A stretch of 64,000 nucleotides of DNA from Paracyclopina nana (lineage: Eukaryota > Arthropoda > Copepoda > Cyclopoida > Cyclopettidae), in the NCBI GenBank assembly GCA_019096065.1, contig JAGUCH010000002.1:1562501-1626500 (forward strand), written 5' to 3'. Each line of letters begins with the position of its first letter. Within the stretch, counting starts at the first letter, position 1. Made by a program: the position numbers and the translations under genes. Below, one piece after another: positions 36,401 to 47,995 of this stretch. The notes under the pieces are model-generated. The model ran no database searches and had not been told where the DNA came from. It worked only from the letters and a program-made list of their open reading frames with translations.

Positions 36401-39400
36401 ACAATGAAGCAAAGCAAATTTAAGCAAATGTTAGTGACAAATGACAAATTAGTGAAATTGAAATTAAAAATGTTTACTTAAGCTAGACTTGATAAAGTGC
36501 TTTTTCCTCTTGCTCTCCTTCTCGTGGAGGGCAACGATCACTTCAATCGGGGATTTCATGAGCTTTTCTTTGTCATGCTCTTCAAAATTGATTCGAGACT
36601 ATAGATTTTTGACTTTATAGTGCTTCCTTGTGCTTACCTAGGAGGTTGGATTTTACGACCATTTCTAAATGCGTGGATTCCGTGAGGAGAGTGATGGCTT
36701 TTTGCAAGGTCATGTTGTGCTCAAAACTTCTCCTATTCACCTCGAGTATCTGCAAAAACATGAATTTAATGCATTATAGGCGTGGATCTTTGCAACTCCA
36801 GATTATGTAAAATTATTTTTAGGCTTATAATGCCAATGAATGTCAAAATGGTACAACTTGAAAAGCTCTGGGACTAAGTAAGAGGCCAGAGAATCATGAA
36901 TATTGCCTTGCTATTACACATCAACCTGAGGGCTATTGCAACCCAGAAAAAATTCCCCACCTAAAATATAAACATATTCTGAAAGCTTATGCTCTGGGGG
37001 TTCATTAGGTAGTAATTTTAAAATCCTGACCTAGCGCTTCCCATAACATAAAATTTTAAAAAAACTTCTAGCGCCGAAAGCATTGACTTGGTCGGATTTT
37101 GCATGTTAATAGAATTGCGAGATCTTTATTTCTTTACTTGATACAAAAATTGCTACGATGCCCAGGAATCGAGATATTGTGGTCGGATCATCCACTGATG
37201 AATTCATGCCATTAGACAAAAAAGAAACCTGCCACCACTATATCTCGATTCCAGGGCATCCTAGCAATTTTCTTATGAAATAAAGAAAAATAGATCTTGC
37301 AATTTTAGTGGGGTTATTATAACAACAGGCAAAATCCGACCAAGTCAATATGTTCGACGCTACAAGTTTTTTGGGAAGCGCTAGGCCAGGATTTTAAAAT
37401 TACTACCAAACGAACCACCAGAGCATAAGCATTCAGAAAATGTACTATATATTTTGGGCGGGGAATTTTTTCTGGGTTACAATAGCCCTCAGGTTGATGT
37501 GTATTTATAGAGAAGAAGACCCTTCAAGGGTTTAGGCAAGGTCTCTTATGAGACCATCCATCCCATTACACACAAAATGAATAAAGGTTACCTGGTCTCC
37601 TCGCTTGAGGCCGACTTCAGCAGCCTTCGTGCCCCTCTCGACCCTCTCGACAAAAATGCCAAAACCCCGCTCATGCCCTCCCATGAGCGAGAAGGGCAAG
37701 GGCTCATCTCTGGAGGGCCTCGTGAGCGTGACAGTGCGTGGCTTGGCCTTGTCCGCACAGGCAAAGTTGAGCATGCGAAGCTGGCCGGATTTGTCATTCT
37801 TTTCGAGCAGCGTCTCAAAGTCCTCGAGGTACTCCATCATTTTGAGCTCGGTCTCGAAGTCGAGGAAGTGGCTGTGCACCCACAGGATGAGGACTCGCGT
37901 CACCCTGTCCATGAACTTGCCCTCCTGCATCATCCGCAGGAGGAACTCCATGACCAGTGTGCTCCTCATGAAGGTGCGATGCGTCAAGATGAAGTCTTCG
38001 TCGTAAAAGGGATCCGCGGAGAAGTTCTCGTCCACCAGCTGACTGAGGAGTTTTTCGGGCGATCCTCGGATCACCTTGAAGTCATTTTTAGCGTCCGCCT
38101 CCAGGACGAGGACCAGTGTGCCATGCGAGTCCTCGATCCGCTTCTGGTTCGACTCGCCGTCGTTGAGGATTTTGTAGTAGTCCGACTGGGTGATGCAGAC
38201 GAACTGGCAATCGTCTTGCACCGTCTTCATCACGCCCTGATGGTACAGCTTTTCCATGGTGGGAGTGATCCCAAAGCTGTCCCCGCACCGGAGGATCTTC
38301 GGGCTGGCCTTGACGCCAGGAATGTCAATCCGGACCTCGCCGTTGATGATCACGGACCAAGAGTCGAGCTCTTCGCCGTTCATCATGACAATCGTGCCAG
38401 CCTTCTCCACCACAGCAAAGACCATGACTGAGCAGAGAGCCCTTCGCACGGCCATGGTCATGTGGTTGAAGGCCTCGAGCTTCTGGGTGAACTCGAGCAG
38501 GATTTCAATGTCCTCGGGGCTCCGATCCACGGGATCCTTTTCCAGGGAGTCGCGAACAATGTCGCGCACATGGAGACTCTGCAAAGAAAGAAGAATCCTC
38601 TGCAAATATAGGCAGCAACGATGATGACAACAAAAGCACTTCATGACTAGATAAGCAATAGTTTTTTTTATCATTTAACAATGACTCATGCTTACATCCA
38701 TGCTGTCAGCCAAGTCTTCGTCGGAATCCACCACGGACTCATGGAGGCCCTCCAGGTCAATTGGGTCGTTTTCACAGCCACTGTGGAGGGACTGGAAAAA
38801 ATAAATGAATGAGAATTATCCAGAGGAGAAGAAGTGAGTAATGTTTTTGGTACTAGGTAGAAAAGACTGCTGTTGCAGTGGTGGTGGGTTTGTCTAACGC
38901 CCATCGAGGCATTCCCACTATCCGAGCTTATTAAAGAGTTGGGCAAACTTAGCAAAGAGCCAACAAGAGCAGCAGCTCCTTTCGATTGGTGCTTCAACAT
39001 CTTGGCAGCAGCTTAGGAAAACTGAGGAGCAATCACACTTTATGTGTGGCTTCCTGTGTCAGTATTCATGTCTCTTCAAAAAACGTCTACTACTCCTACT
39101 TATCTTTGCATCTGTCAACTTGTTGTTGTTGCTGTTGTGTACACTCTCTTTTGATTTGGCCTTGTCTGACATCAAGGCCCCCAAAAAAAGGAGCAAAGCC
39201 TCACCTGCATTGTGTCACTCCCACTATACGCTGAACTTGTATCACTACTATGGCTCCCTCGCGAACTGGGAGGCTTTGGGTGTTGTTGTTGTTGTTGCTG
39301 TTGTTGTTGTTGTAGGAACTGCACATCCACGTGGCCACCAGGCATGTACACGGTGGGCACATGGTGGTGATGGTGGTGCACTCGATGCGAGTGATGAACA

Positions 39401-40177
39401 TGAGGACCTCCAAGTGTCACTTCTGAGTTTGAGGTCAGCTCAAAGGCCACAGGAGCTGGATGGGTGCGATGCTGCTTGTGAATGCAAGGCTTGCTGTTTT
39501 TCGAGGGCAACACCGGAGGCTGCTTTGGGTGGTGGTTTCGAGATCGCAGCCTCGGAGGCCCTGAGGCTGACGACGAGGCGCCATCCACATAATCAATCTG
39601 CAAATAAAAGAAAACCCCTCAACAATTTCCATTCTTCTGCACATTTCCAGTTAAAATATCGCTGGCATCAATCCATCACAACTTTTTATGCTTTGTAGAG
39701 AAGTGGAAACCTTGCAGTACAAAAAGCACCTAAGGCTCGCAGGTTTCCATCCGCGCACAAACAAAGCAAATTTGAGCCAGCTTGATGACACCAATATTAC
39801 TACAATAAGCGTGCAGTTGACGAGGAATTGTGCTTGGATTTTTTTATATTGTAACTTACCACAACGCTTTCTGCGGGGTCGTACAGAACGCATTCGGAAT
39901 GATGCTCACGTCGGACTCGGGCTCGCTCCTGCTGGAAAAAGGGGAACCCCACCTGCTTGGGGGCGGGGTTGGGGTGTGGGGGCAGGGGCGGGGGCTGCCT
40001 CTGCTCGTACTGGCTGCCGCCCTTGGGCGTAAAGTAGGCTTGATGTTCCCGGACGGGGTGTGCGTACGCCACTCGTTCCACCACGCGAAAGTTGCTATTT
40101 TTGGACGCTCCCCCGCCCGTGGGGGCGTGGCTGCTGGCAGAGGCGTGGCCGCCAGGGGCCTGGTTTGTACCCCACAT
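30423..40177 (-). CDS. Gef26: PDZ-GEF: Rap guanine nucleotide exchange factor (Gef26 / RAPGEF2-6)
   Basis: Seventeen exons sum to 4530 nt, 1509 residues: 40177-39860, 39597-39205, 38791-38696, 38578-37592, 36749-36638, 36579-36478, 36379-36308, 36238-35913, 35689-35591, 35527-35126, 34950-34744, 34256-33942, 32669-32505, 32437-31999, 31739-31659, 31535-31272 and 30574-30423. Order: Pro/His/Gln-rich N terminus with a polyglutamine run, cyclic-nucleotide-binding-like domain (~300-410), RasGEF-N (~440-555), PDZ (GGHERGFGIFVERV, split between exons 4 and 5), Ras-association domain (~780-865), RasGEF catalytic domain (~880-1140, NFNSMFAITSGLNHAAVHRL and GLINFEKLRMLAKEI), and a Ser/Pro tail. The tail motif SPQAVRKLMSLSE matches vertebrate RAPGEF2. 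It activates Rap at junctions and in neurons. The C terminus VSAV is a possible class I PDZ ligand. Confidence 0.93.
32728..33200. mobile_element. MITE, CACAGTGG family, copy 1
   Basis: 473 bp in a Gef26 intron, starting CACAGTGG and ending CCACCGTG, flanked on both sides by CATTC, a likely 5-bp target duplication. Copy 2 lies in opposite orientation at 59407-59872 and shares long stretches such as TTGACTTCCCTGACTTGGTC. Confidence 0.75.
33240..33440. repeat. Dispersed repeat fragment shared with 30700-30790
   Basis: ATGTATCAAACTTGGAG, GAGCCAAGAGATTCA and GACTTTGTTAAGT recur in the same order near 30725-30785 (GTATCGAACCTGGAG, GAGCCAAGAGATTCA, GACTTTGTTAAGT), in another intron of the same gene. 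Unclassified. Confidence 0.5.
34295..34682. mobile_element. Tc1/mariner-like MITE in Gef26 intron
   Basis: 388 bp with ends CAGTCTGACCGTTCAAAATT and the inverted AATTTTGAACGGTCAGACGG, flanked by TA on both sides. TA target duplication and CAGT-type ends fit a Tc1/mariner-type non-autonomous element. Confidence 0.75.
36915..37504. mobile_element. 590-bp palindromic MITE in Gef26 intron
   Basis: Both halves are inverted copies: ACACATCAACCTGAGGGCTA at the left and its reverse at the right, then TTCCCC, then GAAAGCTTATGCTC, then CCTGACCTAGCGCTTCCCA (right: TGGGAAGCGCTAGGCCAGG). The interior shares sequence with the 1979-3681 element in the G3BP intron (the AAAATCCTG-GCCTA block next to CCATAACATAAAAT). 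Confidence 0.75.
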
Positions 40178-41125
40178 GGTGGGGCTGGGTCATTTGACGT
40201 AAAAAAACAGAGTTTGAGAGTAGCGCACAAAAGCAACAGCTTCAATTAGAAAATGACGGAGCCTATTTTTGTGCTCCACTTGACACTGGAATTCAGAGCA
40301 CTAAATTGGAGATGTCAAGTGGGCCAGTGGGGATGGCGTCTCACCTGTCGAATTTTGAGTGGGACGACGCCAGCGACGCCAAGCGGACAGGTAGGGATTT
40401 AAATAATTTCCCCCACTCTCAGTTTTTTTTTGTAGATGCTGTAGATGAACATCACATTAAAAAAAGCAGACATTTGACAAGAATTGTAATCAGTGAGCAT
40501 TAAATAAATGCAAAAGTTAAAAGTTGCGCGCATAAAGCGCTAAAAACGGTAATTAAGAATTAATGTAGAGATAAATTAGCAAAAAATGCACTTCATTCAT
40601 CTTTTAGTGTGAGTAAGCTGAAATTGTCCTTGGAAAGAATTTACCTCGAGCAAAAATCCGGCCTTGACAACTTTGGGTAGCTGAGAGAAAGATAAAGGCT
40701 AATTTATCGGCCATAAGTATGTTCCATAAAAATTAAGGCGAAGCAACAGTAGTCGTGACAGTTCTTTGGCAAAAAGGTAAAGACGTGAAGAAATGTCCTG
40801 AATCGATGTGTGACATGAAGGTCCGCAGCGCGTATATAAACAAGCCAGAAAACGACTTGACTCTTTTGTTCACTCCCTACAAAAGCAGCTTTAAATTGTA
40901 CTCACTCAAGGGAGTTTTTCGCACTTCATAATAATACATACTGAGAAGGGGCTAACTTAGACAATTGAGGGCTCACCAACGCCGAAAGCCCTTTCAAAAG
41001 CCTTCTCTGGTGAAAGAAAGCCTTACTCAGGTCCTCAAATGGCCAGCCAAAAAGCCTCCAGAATTACCCACTAAAAAAAGGTGAAAAGCCCCAGATTATT
41101 TCATTTCTATGCCGCAGTTTTTCCG
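40178..41125. other. Gef26 upstream region
   Basis: This includes the Gef26 promoter side, the orphan exon-like frame at 40312-40390 and an isolated GTAGATGAAC repeat end near 40443. Otherwise AT-rich, with nothing recognisable. Confidence 0.4.
40312..40390 (+). CDS. Possible first coding exon, gene not identified
   Basis: ATG at 40312 opens a 26-codon frame (MSSGPVGMASHLSNFEWDD...) ending at a donor CAG/GTAGGG. GC content is higher than the flanking spacer and it sits 135 bp upstream of the Gef26 start on the opposite strand. No continuing exon was found, so it could be chance or a leader exon of a downstream plus-strand gene. Confidence 0.25.
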
Positions 41126-41763
41126 TAGGGACCGTAATATCGAGTGGGGTGACTTGAAATTCGATCCGATCGGACGTCAGCTGAGCGCCGCCTGCGTAGC
41201 CGTCTCAGCTGACGTCCAAGCACTGTTTCGTTGCAAATTCCACCCCCTTTGAGCCGCTTAATAAAGTATGCAGACATTTAACGTGATGAAGATGTTGCGC
41301 TTTAATTAGGGAGGAAAAATGTGCAGCAAAGCACTCCAGTTTCACATTCCTCGCAGTTGACACGGATCATTGTCCATCCTAGTAGTTCTTGATTCTGAAA
41401 GCAAGCATGATTTGGCCAAGTGTGTGTCTTTTAGCGGAGTACACACAACACAAAAATGCGGAATTTCGCCATTGCGTGATGAAATTTCAGGCTTATCAGA
41501 CTCCTATTAAAGCTGCTGTCGCCGTAAATATAAGCATGATGGATGCTTTAAATTTGAGCATATTTGCACGCTTAAATAGTTGCATTTGTCTGACCATTTC
41601 ATAGATGAAAATCTTGAGGAATAAATAAGTTGGGAGTCCAATCTGAATAGATTGTATACAAAATAGATCATTTGGACGTCTGCTGAGACTGCCAATTTAG
41701 GCACTCAGTTGACGTCCAAACGGATCGAAATTCAAGTCGCCCCATTCGTACTTACTGTTCCTA
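41126..41763. mobile_element. 638-bp element with ~50-bp terminal inverted repeats
   Basis: The left end TAGGGACCGTAATATCGAGT continues to GGGGTGACTTGAAATTCGATCC, then GACGTCAGCTGAG. The right end is its imperfect inverse (CTCAGTTGACGTCC, GGATCGAAATTCAAGTCGCC, then CTTACTGTTCCTA). There is no coding capacity inside. Confidence 0.65.
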
Positions 41764-44287
41764 ATAAAAGCTTCCCAAGTTTACCTTCAAAAGTGTGACA
41801 TTTAGGCGCCAAAAGTAGCCTACTAATGTGATAAAATATGTCATAAAATGCAACCTGTCTAATTTAAGGCACATATGCGACTCAGAGCCAAATTCCTCGC
41901 GTGGCCCAAAGTTGTGTCACCGTATACATTTAGTATAAGTATATAGTATATATAGTAACTTTTTTGCTTGCCCAAGTTCATTTTCATCTTGACAGCGCGA
42001 AGAGTTGTCAAAATTGTCAAGGAAAATATCTTTTGCCCTTGATTTTTGTGTACCTATACACGAAAGCTTAGAAAGATTTTGAAATGCCCCCACAGGAATG
42101 TTGTATGCTATATAGTAGCCGGAATATTTGTCTGACCGGAAAAAATGCAATGAATACAAATTTCTCCACTGCACAAATGTATTTTTTATAAGAAAATACA
42201 GCTAAGTTGTGCGCTGCAGCAATTTCGAGTTATTGGGCCAAATGCCTTGTTTGTTTTCTTTTTTTCCCTCTCTCCCAACTTGGTGCAGTGCACTTTTTGT
42301 GCTTAAAAGAATTTCTATAGTTGCAAAAGTGTGTCAATATCGCAATTTCCTCTGCTGTTGCTGCTGCTGCAGAGTTCGCCTAGTTTAATTCCATTTTCAG
42401 CCCTGGATGCTGCTGACCCCTAATGAATATTGGCTTTTTTGCAGCAGCAACAGCAGCAGCCTTTGTTGTGACCGTGAAAGTTTCCTGTTTTTTGCCATCA
42501 GAATAGCCAGCTCGCGCTAATTGTTAATTGAGTAGACTTTGACGATAGCCAGCCTAGACATCAAAGTCCTGCTATTTTGCACCTTTTCAATTTGCTTTGC
42601 TAGAAAACCTCAAGCTTCAGTGGCAAACATGAAAGCCGATAGTTTGACGTGCAAAAACTGCTCAACTTTTGCGGATGATAACTCCAAATTAACAGCTGAA
42701 AAAAAATTATCCTTCTGTAGTAGTAGATCAAAACAATCAACGCTACCAGGCCTTAGTAAGCTAGTTTGGCCACTCGCCGCTCAAAAACGCCAAAATGGGG
42801 CTACATCGAAAAAGCCACTTCTGGTAACTTCCCTATACTTGACAGTGGCGCCATCTAAAGTTTTGAATTATTTTTTAAAATTCATTTTTGAGTGCAATAA
42901 AATTTGCTTCAGTGAGGAAAAGTATATGGAAAATGGCTGAATTTACGAGGCGCCAGTCTTTCGGCATTAGGCCAGATTTGATTGCCTCAAAGGAATTAGC
43001 ACACATTCTTGCCTCTTATAAAAAGCCAGCCAATGCGAAAATACTGGAAAATCGATGTCATGTTGAGGAGAAAAGCTACGAAATCGAGTAAATCCGCGGG
43101 CATTTGTGGAATGCACACACACACACATTTGAGGCCCACTGTGCCACAATTTACTAATCAGCATCATTTTCTAATCTCGTCGTAGGTGAATTTGGGAGCT
43201 TTCTAAAGAATGCCTGATACTGCTACAAAATACTTTGTCACTCTTTTGACCACTACACAGAGCAGGAAATAAAGTGTGTAAAACTAGTGAATATCAGTCA
43301 GATTTATCAACTTCAAATGCTCAGAATTCCATCTGGCTGAAAAATACACACAGGCTTTGTGGAATGTTTCAGCCCTTTTCAACGACGTATTTTTCAGAAG
43401 AGGACAAACTGAAAAAATGCCACTTTTCCTTCTCTACAAGCAGAAGAAAATTAGGCAGCATGTTTTGATCTTAATAATCCAATTGTAGTACATCTCCGCG
43501 CGAGCTCTGTGTGAAATGCAAACAAAAGGAAGACGAACAATAGAATTATAAAGAGGATGCAAACGTTGCTGTCACATGATAAATCACACCGCGTTGGATA
43601 ATTAGATTGATGCTGTGTAGCACAAATAATATTTTTTTGCGCTTCTTTTTTATGTACTCAAACACAGTACATTCACTCAAGTTTAGCTGAAAATGTAGGG
43701 AAAATATTTTCCGCCAGATGGCGCCTTATGTGCTGCTAGCGGGCTGCGCGGCCGAACGGGCGGGTCGGGCCAAATCTAAATCAATCGCAGCGCCACCTTC
43801 ACAATATTTGAAAACTGATAAAAAAAACCTGAAGATGCCTCCTAGATTGAACTCATACTTAGATTTTTGACAAGACTGGCTTTAAAAAGGAGATTAAGCT
43901 TTTTATTAAGCTTTTAAGCTGAAAAGCTTTAATTAAGGCATGTTTCTTGAGGATTAATAAAGCCATTTAATTTGAAACCGCGCCATAGCTCACCTAACTG
44001 AGTAATTAATTTACTAATCCGCGTTTTCAAAACCTTTTGCATTCAGGAGAAATTCCACTGTGTCATGTCCCCAGGGTGCATCTTCTGCAGGGGAAAAGAG
44101 TCCACCTTCAATGCGCGTAGTACGTGTCATCAAGCGCGGCTAAAAAGCACATCAAGCTACTACTAAACAATTCCGGAAGAAAGAAAGCGTTAGCTTTACT
44201 AGTAGTAGAATGAAAGCAGGCTCTCGGGCTGCAATTACAGCTTATTACTGCAGAGCTCAAAAGACGTAAAGGATCGAATTGTGCAAA
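41764..44287. other. Gene-poor spacer before CH-domain gene
   Basis: No gene is supported. It contains a pair of complementary CAG/CTG-rich runs at about 42353-42375 and 42443-42464. It also has a stretch at about 42760-42870 (CGCCAAAATGGGGCTA...GGCGCCATCTA) that recurs inverted at about 58700-58805, and AT-rich sequence. Confidence 0.5.
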
Positions 44288-46791
44288 ATGAACGGGGCTC
44301 CCTGTAACGGTCATGGCAAGCCTGAAAGTAACGGAGTGAACGGCCACGACCACCTGAGCTGTAATGGGGCTGGAGCCTTGGATAATTTGCAGAGTCTGGA
44401 GGAAGCTTTGCTTGAAGAGCAAGAGGAGCAGGACAGTTTTGAGGCCTTGTACAGAATTGTGGAAGAGGAATCTCCTCCACCGCCACCACCAAAGCGGAAA
44501 ACATCTGTGGCATCAGAAGCAGCAAGGTTTGAGCAGATTTGGCTCGTTCTGTACGCGCCTTTTTGAGAGTAGGCCAATCGTGAATTTTATCTCTGATATT
44601 CATAACTTTTAGCACTTGGATATTTTGATTGTTTTCAAGACTTAATTTTTTTCAGCACTTGGATATTGTTTTCAAAACTTGAGTTAAGTGTTGACAAGTC
44701 CCTGAATTTGACAGAGCCAAATTATCTGGGTAAAAAAAGCATTTTGGCTGTTCAGTGCTTAGGTACTCAATCTTTATGAAGCAGTTTTTTTTAAAAACAG
44801 TTTGAAAATAAGTAATGCAGTGAAATGTATTATTTTTCTAAATTAGAAAAGTAAGATAAAATTCTGAGATTGACAAAATCTTTTTGCAATTTAAAAACTT
44901 GCCCAAAAACGGAGACTCATTCAAAATTATCGCAATTTCCATTTTAAAAGTAGGTTTAAAAAAAATAGAATAATGTAAAATCATCTTTTGGTTTCTGTAT
45001 AAAAAAAGGTGCGTGGAGACCGAGCCAGTGTGGTCATGTTGAGAATTTCTTTTTCTTCGTGTAGGGAACGAGCCAGAAAAGCATCGAGAGATCTCAAGCG
45101 AGAGCAAAATGACACTTCTGGCGGTGGAAGGGTAAGCAGCCATTTTCGCACATTTTATAGGAGTACATGAGAGTGAAAGCAGAAAATTATGCAATGGCCT
45201 TGTTAAGCTATCATTTGTCTTGTTTCACTTTCCTAACTATAAAAGGCGTGGACATTTTAGACACTTCCCTCTTGTTGAAAAAACGTCGAAAAAGCACCCA
45301 TTTATTTACAGCTTTTATTTTTTCACGGAAAAAAAACCAACAGCTCAAAAATGCACATAATAGTACATAATAGTGAAAGTCCTATAGCATATCAGTCAAA
45401 GACATTTTGTCAAGATTGATTGATTTTCTGCAAGGAGGCTCAAAAACAGAAGCTCCTTTCATTTCGTAAAAATATTCTACTAGCGTAATTTTAGCAAAAT
45501 ATAGCAAAAATGCAGCTCTCTCAATTGCATTTGTCAAAAGGATTGACAGTCATGGCCTTCTTTTTTGCCAAGCTCGCGCGGAAAAGTGAAAAGCATCAAT
45601 TCTGCTCAGTGATTGTTCAAGGCCAAGCCTTGCATTCTGGTCACTGCTAATTAACGCGAATGATTATTTACTCTTTTGCAGCGATCACTCAAGAGGGAAC
45701 ACCTGATTATCAAGTGGATTTTGCGAATCATACACGGCGACAAAAATAGCTCGATAGATTTTGCAGACTGGATCAAAGATGGCAACATATTAACAAAGTA
45801 TGACCATCATTCCCCAATTTTTTCATTGTTTCCATGCGAAAAGATTTTTGAGGCATTTCACTTTCTAACCTGCATTCAGTTTCTCAAACGTAAAAAAATT
45901 CACCTGTGTTTTCACTTTACTGCTGATGAACACTGCACAAAAAAAGCTTTGCTCATCTGGGCTGTAAAATGCAGTTTTGCAAAAATAGCATTTTTAGGAA
46001 ATAAATAAATAAAACATTCTGAGCTGTTTGAATTAATTTTTAGCTTGTTTCTTACGAGCTTACGAATCACTTTGTTTTCAATTGCATCATATACGAAAAA
46101 ATAGCATTTTTAGCCAAAAAATAAAATTCTGAGCACTTTGAATTAATTTTGAGCTTGTTTTTCGGAAGCTTATGAACCACTTTGTTTTCAATTGCATCAT
46201 ACGCAAAAATAGCATTTTTACCCTAAAAAAATAAATAAAACATTCTGAGCACTTTGAATTAATTTTGAGCTTGTTTTTCGGAAGCTTATGAATCTCTTTT
46301 TTTCACTTGCACCATACGCAAAAATAGCACTTTTACCCTAAAAAAATAAATAAAACATTCTGAGCACTTTGAATTAATTTTGAGCTTGTTTTTCACATTG
46401 CCATTTTTCGGCAAAATGGGCCCCAATTTGCCTAGTTAACTGACCCCTTTTTGCAGGGTGATGACCACGCTATGCTTCAATTCTGTGGAGCGCGACAAAT
46501 GGTCCAGTTTTGGCTGCAGCCCCGAAGAGCAACGAGTCAAAGATGTCAGACAACAAATAATTGACTACGGAGTCGATCCCAAGTATGTATTTAAAGTGGA
46601 GGATGTGACGCAGAAGAGGAACACTCCCAAAGTGGTCAGATGTTTGGAAGAGGTGGCCAAAATCGTAAGAGCCAACTTTTGTGCCATCCCTAGCGCAACT
46701 TTGTAACCAAACTTTTTCGCTCTATTTTCAGTCGGTGCAAGAGACCCACATTAAATACGACACACTTTTGTCCAACAAGCTGTATACCTGA
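44288..46791 (+). CDS. Calponin-homology (CH) domain protein
   Basis: Exons 44288-44526, 45065-45131, 45682-45797, 46457-46664 and 46732-46791 join to 229 residues. The N-terminal ~100 residues are acidic and end in a proline run (SPPPPPPKRK) and a basic segment. From about residue 103 the sequence fits a single CH domain of the calponin/transgelin type: LIIKWILRIIHG, FADWIKDGNILTKVMTTL, SFGCSPEEQRVKDVRQQI, DYGVDPKYVFKVEDVTQKRN, VVRCLEEVAKI. Such domains bind actin or act as signalling adaptors. There is no calponin repeat after it, and I cannot assign an orthologue. The first intron uses a weak GTTTGA donor. Confidence 0.8.
46005..46440. repeat. ~114-bp intronic tandem repeat (about 4 copies)
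   Basis: In the third intron of the CH gene, CATTCTGAGCACTTTGAATT followed by TTGAGCTTGTTTTTCGG recurs near 46018, 46133, 46245 and 46360. The copies differ by scattered substitutions. Confidence 0.8.
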
Positions 46792-47677
46792 TCATTACTG
46801 CGGAAATCCAGATCATGACAACTCAACATACAAAAATCAGAGAGTATTTTCAATACACAATTCTTGGCCTGGTTGAAATTGCATATCCTATGTATTTTGC
46901 AATAAATGCTACGTATCTAGTATTTAGCTGATGATCTACTATACAAGTACAAGAAGTATACTATGAATTTTTAATTGCCTCAATTTTTAACACTAACCAA
47001 GCTGAGCGCTGGACAAGTTTTGTGTTTTGACAACGGCAACCGAAACATAGACATTCAACTGACCTGGCATTAGTACAATGTGCAATGCCATTGAGCATTG
47101 TCCTTTTTTCAGCCTAAATCAAACCCATTATTATTATGGACTGACTCAAAGCTCTAAACGTAAGTTTTCCCGTTTCTGGCTATAGCGATCGGCTTAATTT
47201 TTGAGACCACTTCTTGTAGGCTGTAAAGTGCTTTTCCTTCCAAACAGGGATATAAATTAGTTTACAGTCCCAGGTACTTTTTTGCCAATTAGCAAATAGT
47301 TGACTTTCCTTGACAAGTTACTAAAGTCAAATGTTCATATTTTTTCAAATCACCCTTTTATCGCCGCTAGTACCAACTAAAAGCGCCACTGAACCGGGTT
47401 AATTTAACGAAAACTCAGCATTTTTGCCCAATAAACCAAAAAAGTTAATAAAACAAAACTTGCAAGGAATTGTTTTTAGAGAAAAGTCAATTTTGTGGCC
47501 AAACCTGAAAAATTGCTTTTTGCTTGCTGATTTTCACTTCCAAACAAAATTTGCAAAAGTGAAAAGCTAAAGCAAAGCTCCAAATTGTGAATTGCCCCGC
47601 CCACTGGCAATACTTTCCTTTTAGATTTTTTAAAATTTCCAATTAAAGAAATAATAAATTTTGGCCAGTTTCAGAAG
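46792..47677. other. Spacer between CH gene and small membrane protein
   Basis: The CH gene 3' UTR (AATAAA near 46901) and the upstream region of the 47678 gene. No coding sequence or defined repeat seen. Confidence 0.4.
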
Positions 47678-47995
47678 ATGGCAGACTCCACGTTCGATGT
47701 GTCGATCCATTTGGGTCCAGGTGTGACGACCATAGTGAAGTCACCTCCCGGCGAAATCGAGGTCGAGAACAGCCTCAATGGAATCGAGGACGACTCCGAC
47801 CCCAACAAGGAGGAAGTGAGATTCACATGCAAATTGCTCGCTGGCATCATCATGTCGGTGTTCATCGGTGCTGCCCTCAGTGTGATTCTGGTTCTTTACA
47901 TCTTCTGTCAGCTGGATTACCAAGTGGATGAAAAATGCTACTACAAAGAGTACAGAATGCCCAACGCTACCAGAGATGCCATGAAAGGCTCTTGA
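47678..47995 (+). CDS. Small single-pass membrane protein, function unknown
   Basis: A single-exon frame of 105 residues. The N-terminal ~50 residues are acidic (GEIEVENSLNG, EDDSDPNKEE). One hydrophobic segment of about 25 residues (LLAGIIMSVFIGAALSVILV, then LYIFC) is followed by a ~28-residue Tyr/charged tail (DEKCYYKEYRMPNATRDAMK). No signal peptide precedes the helix, so a single-anchor topology is expected. Overlapping ATAAATAAAT signals follow within 45 bp of the stop. The GC content and codon use are higher than in the surrounding spacer, supporting a real gene. I do not recognise the family. Confidence 0.7.
   Translation: MADSTFDVSIHLGPGVTTIVKSPPGEIEVENSLNGIEDDSDPNKEEVRFTCKLLAGIIMSVFIGAALSVILVLYIFCQLDYQVDEKCYYKEYRMPNATRDAMKGS

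Noticed and set aside
42539..42940. 133-codon plus-strand open frame in the spacer
   Set aside because: No ATG near the start, no domain, and it includes sequence repeated at 58700-58805.
47671..47923. Minus-strand frames opposite the small membrane protein
   Set aside because: Shadows of the plus-strand frame, which has the ATG, membrane helix and polyadenylation signals.
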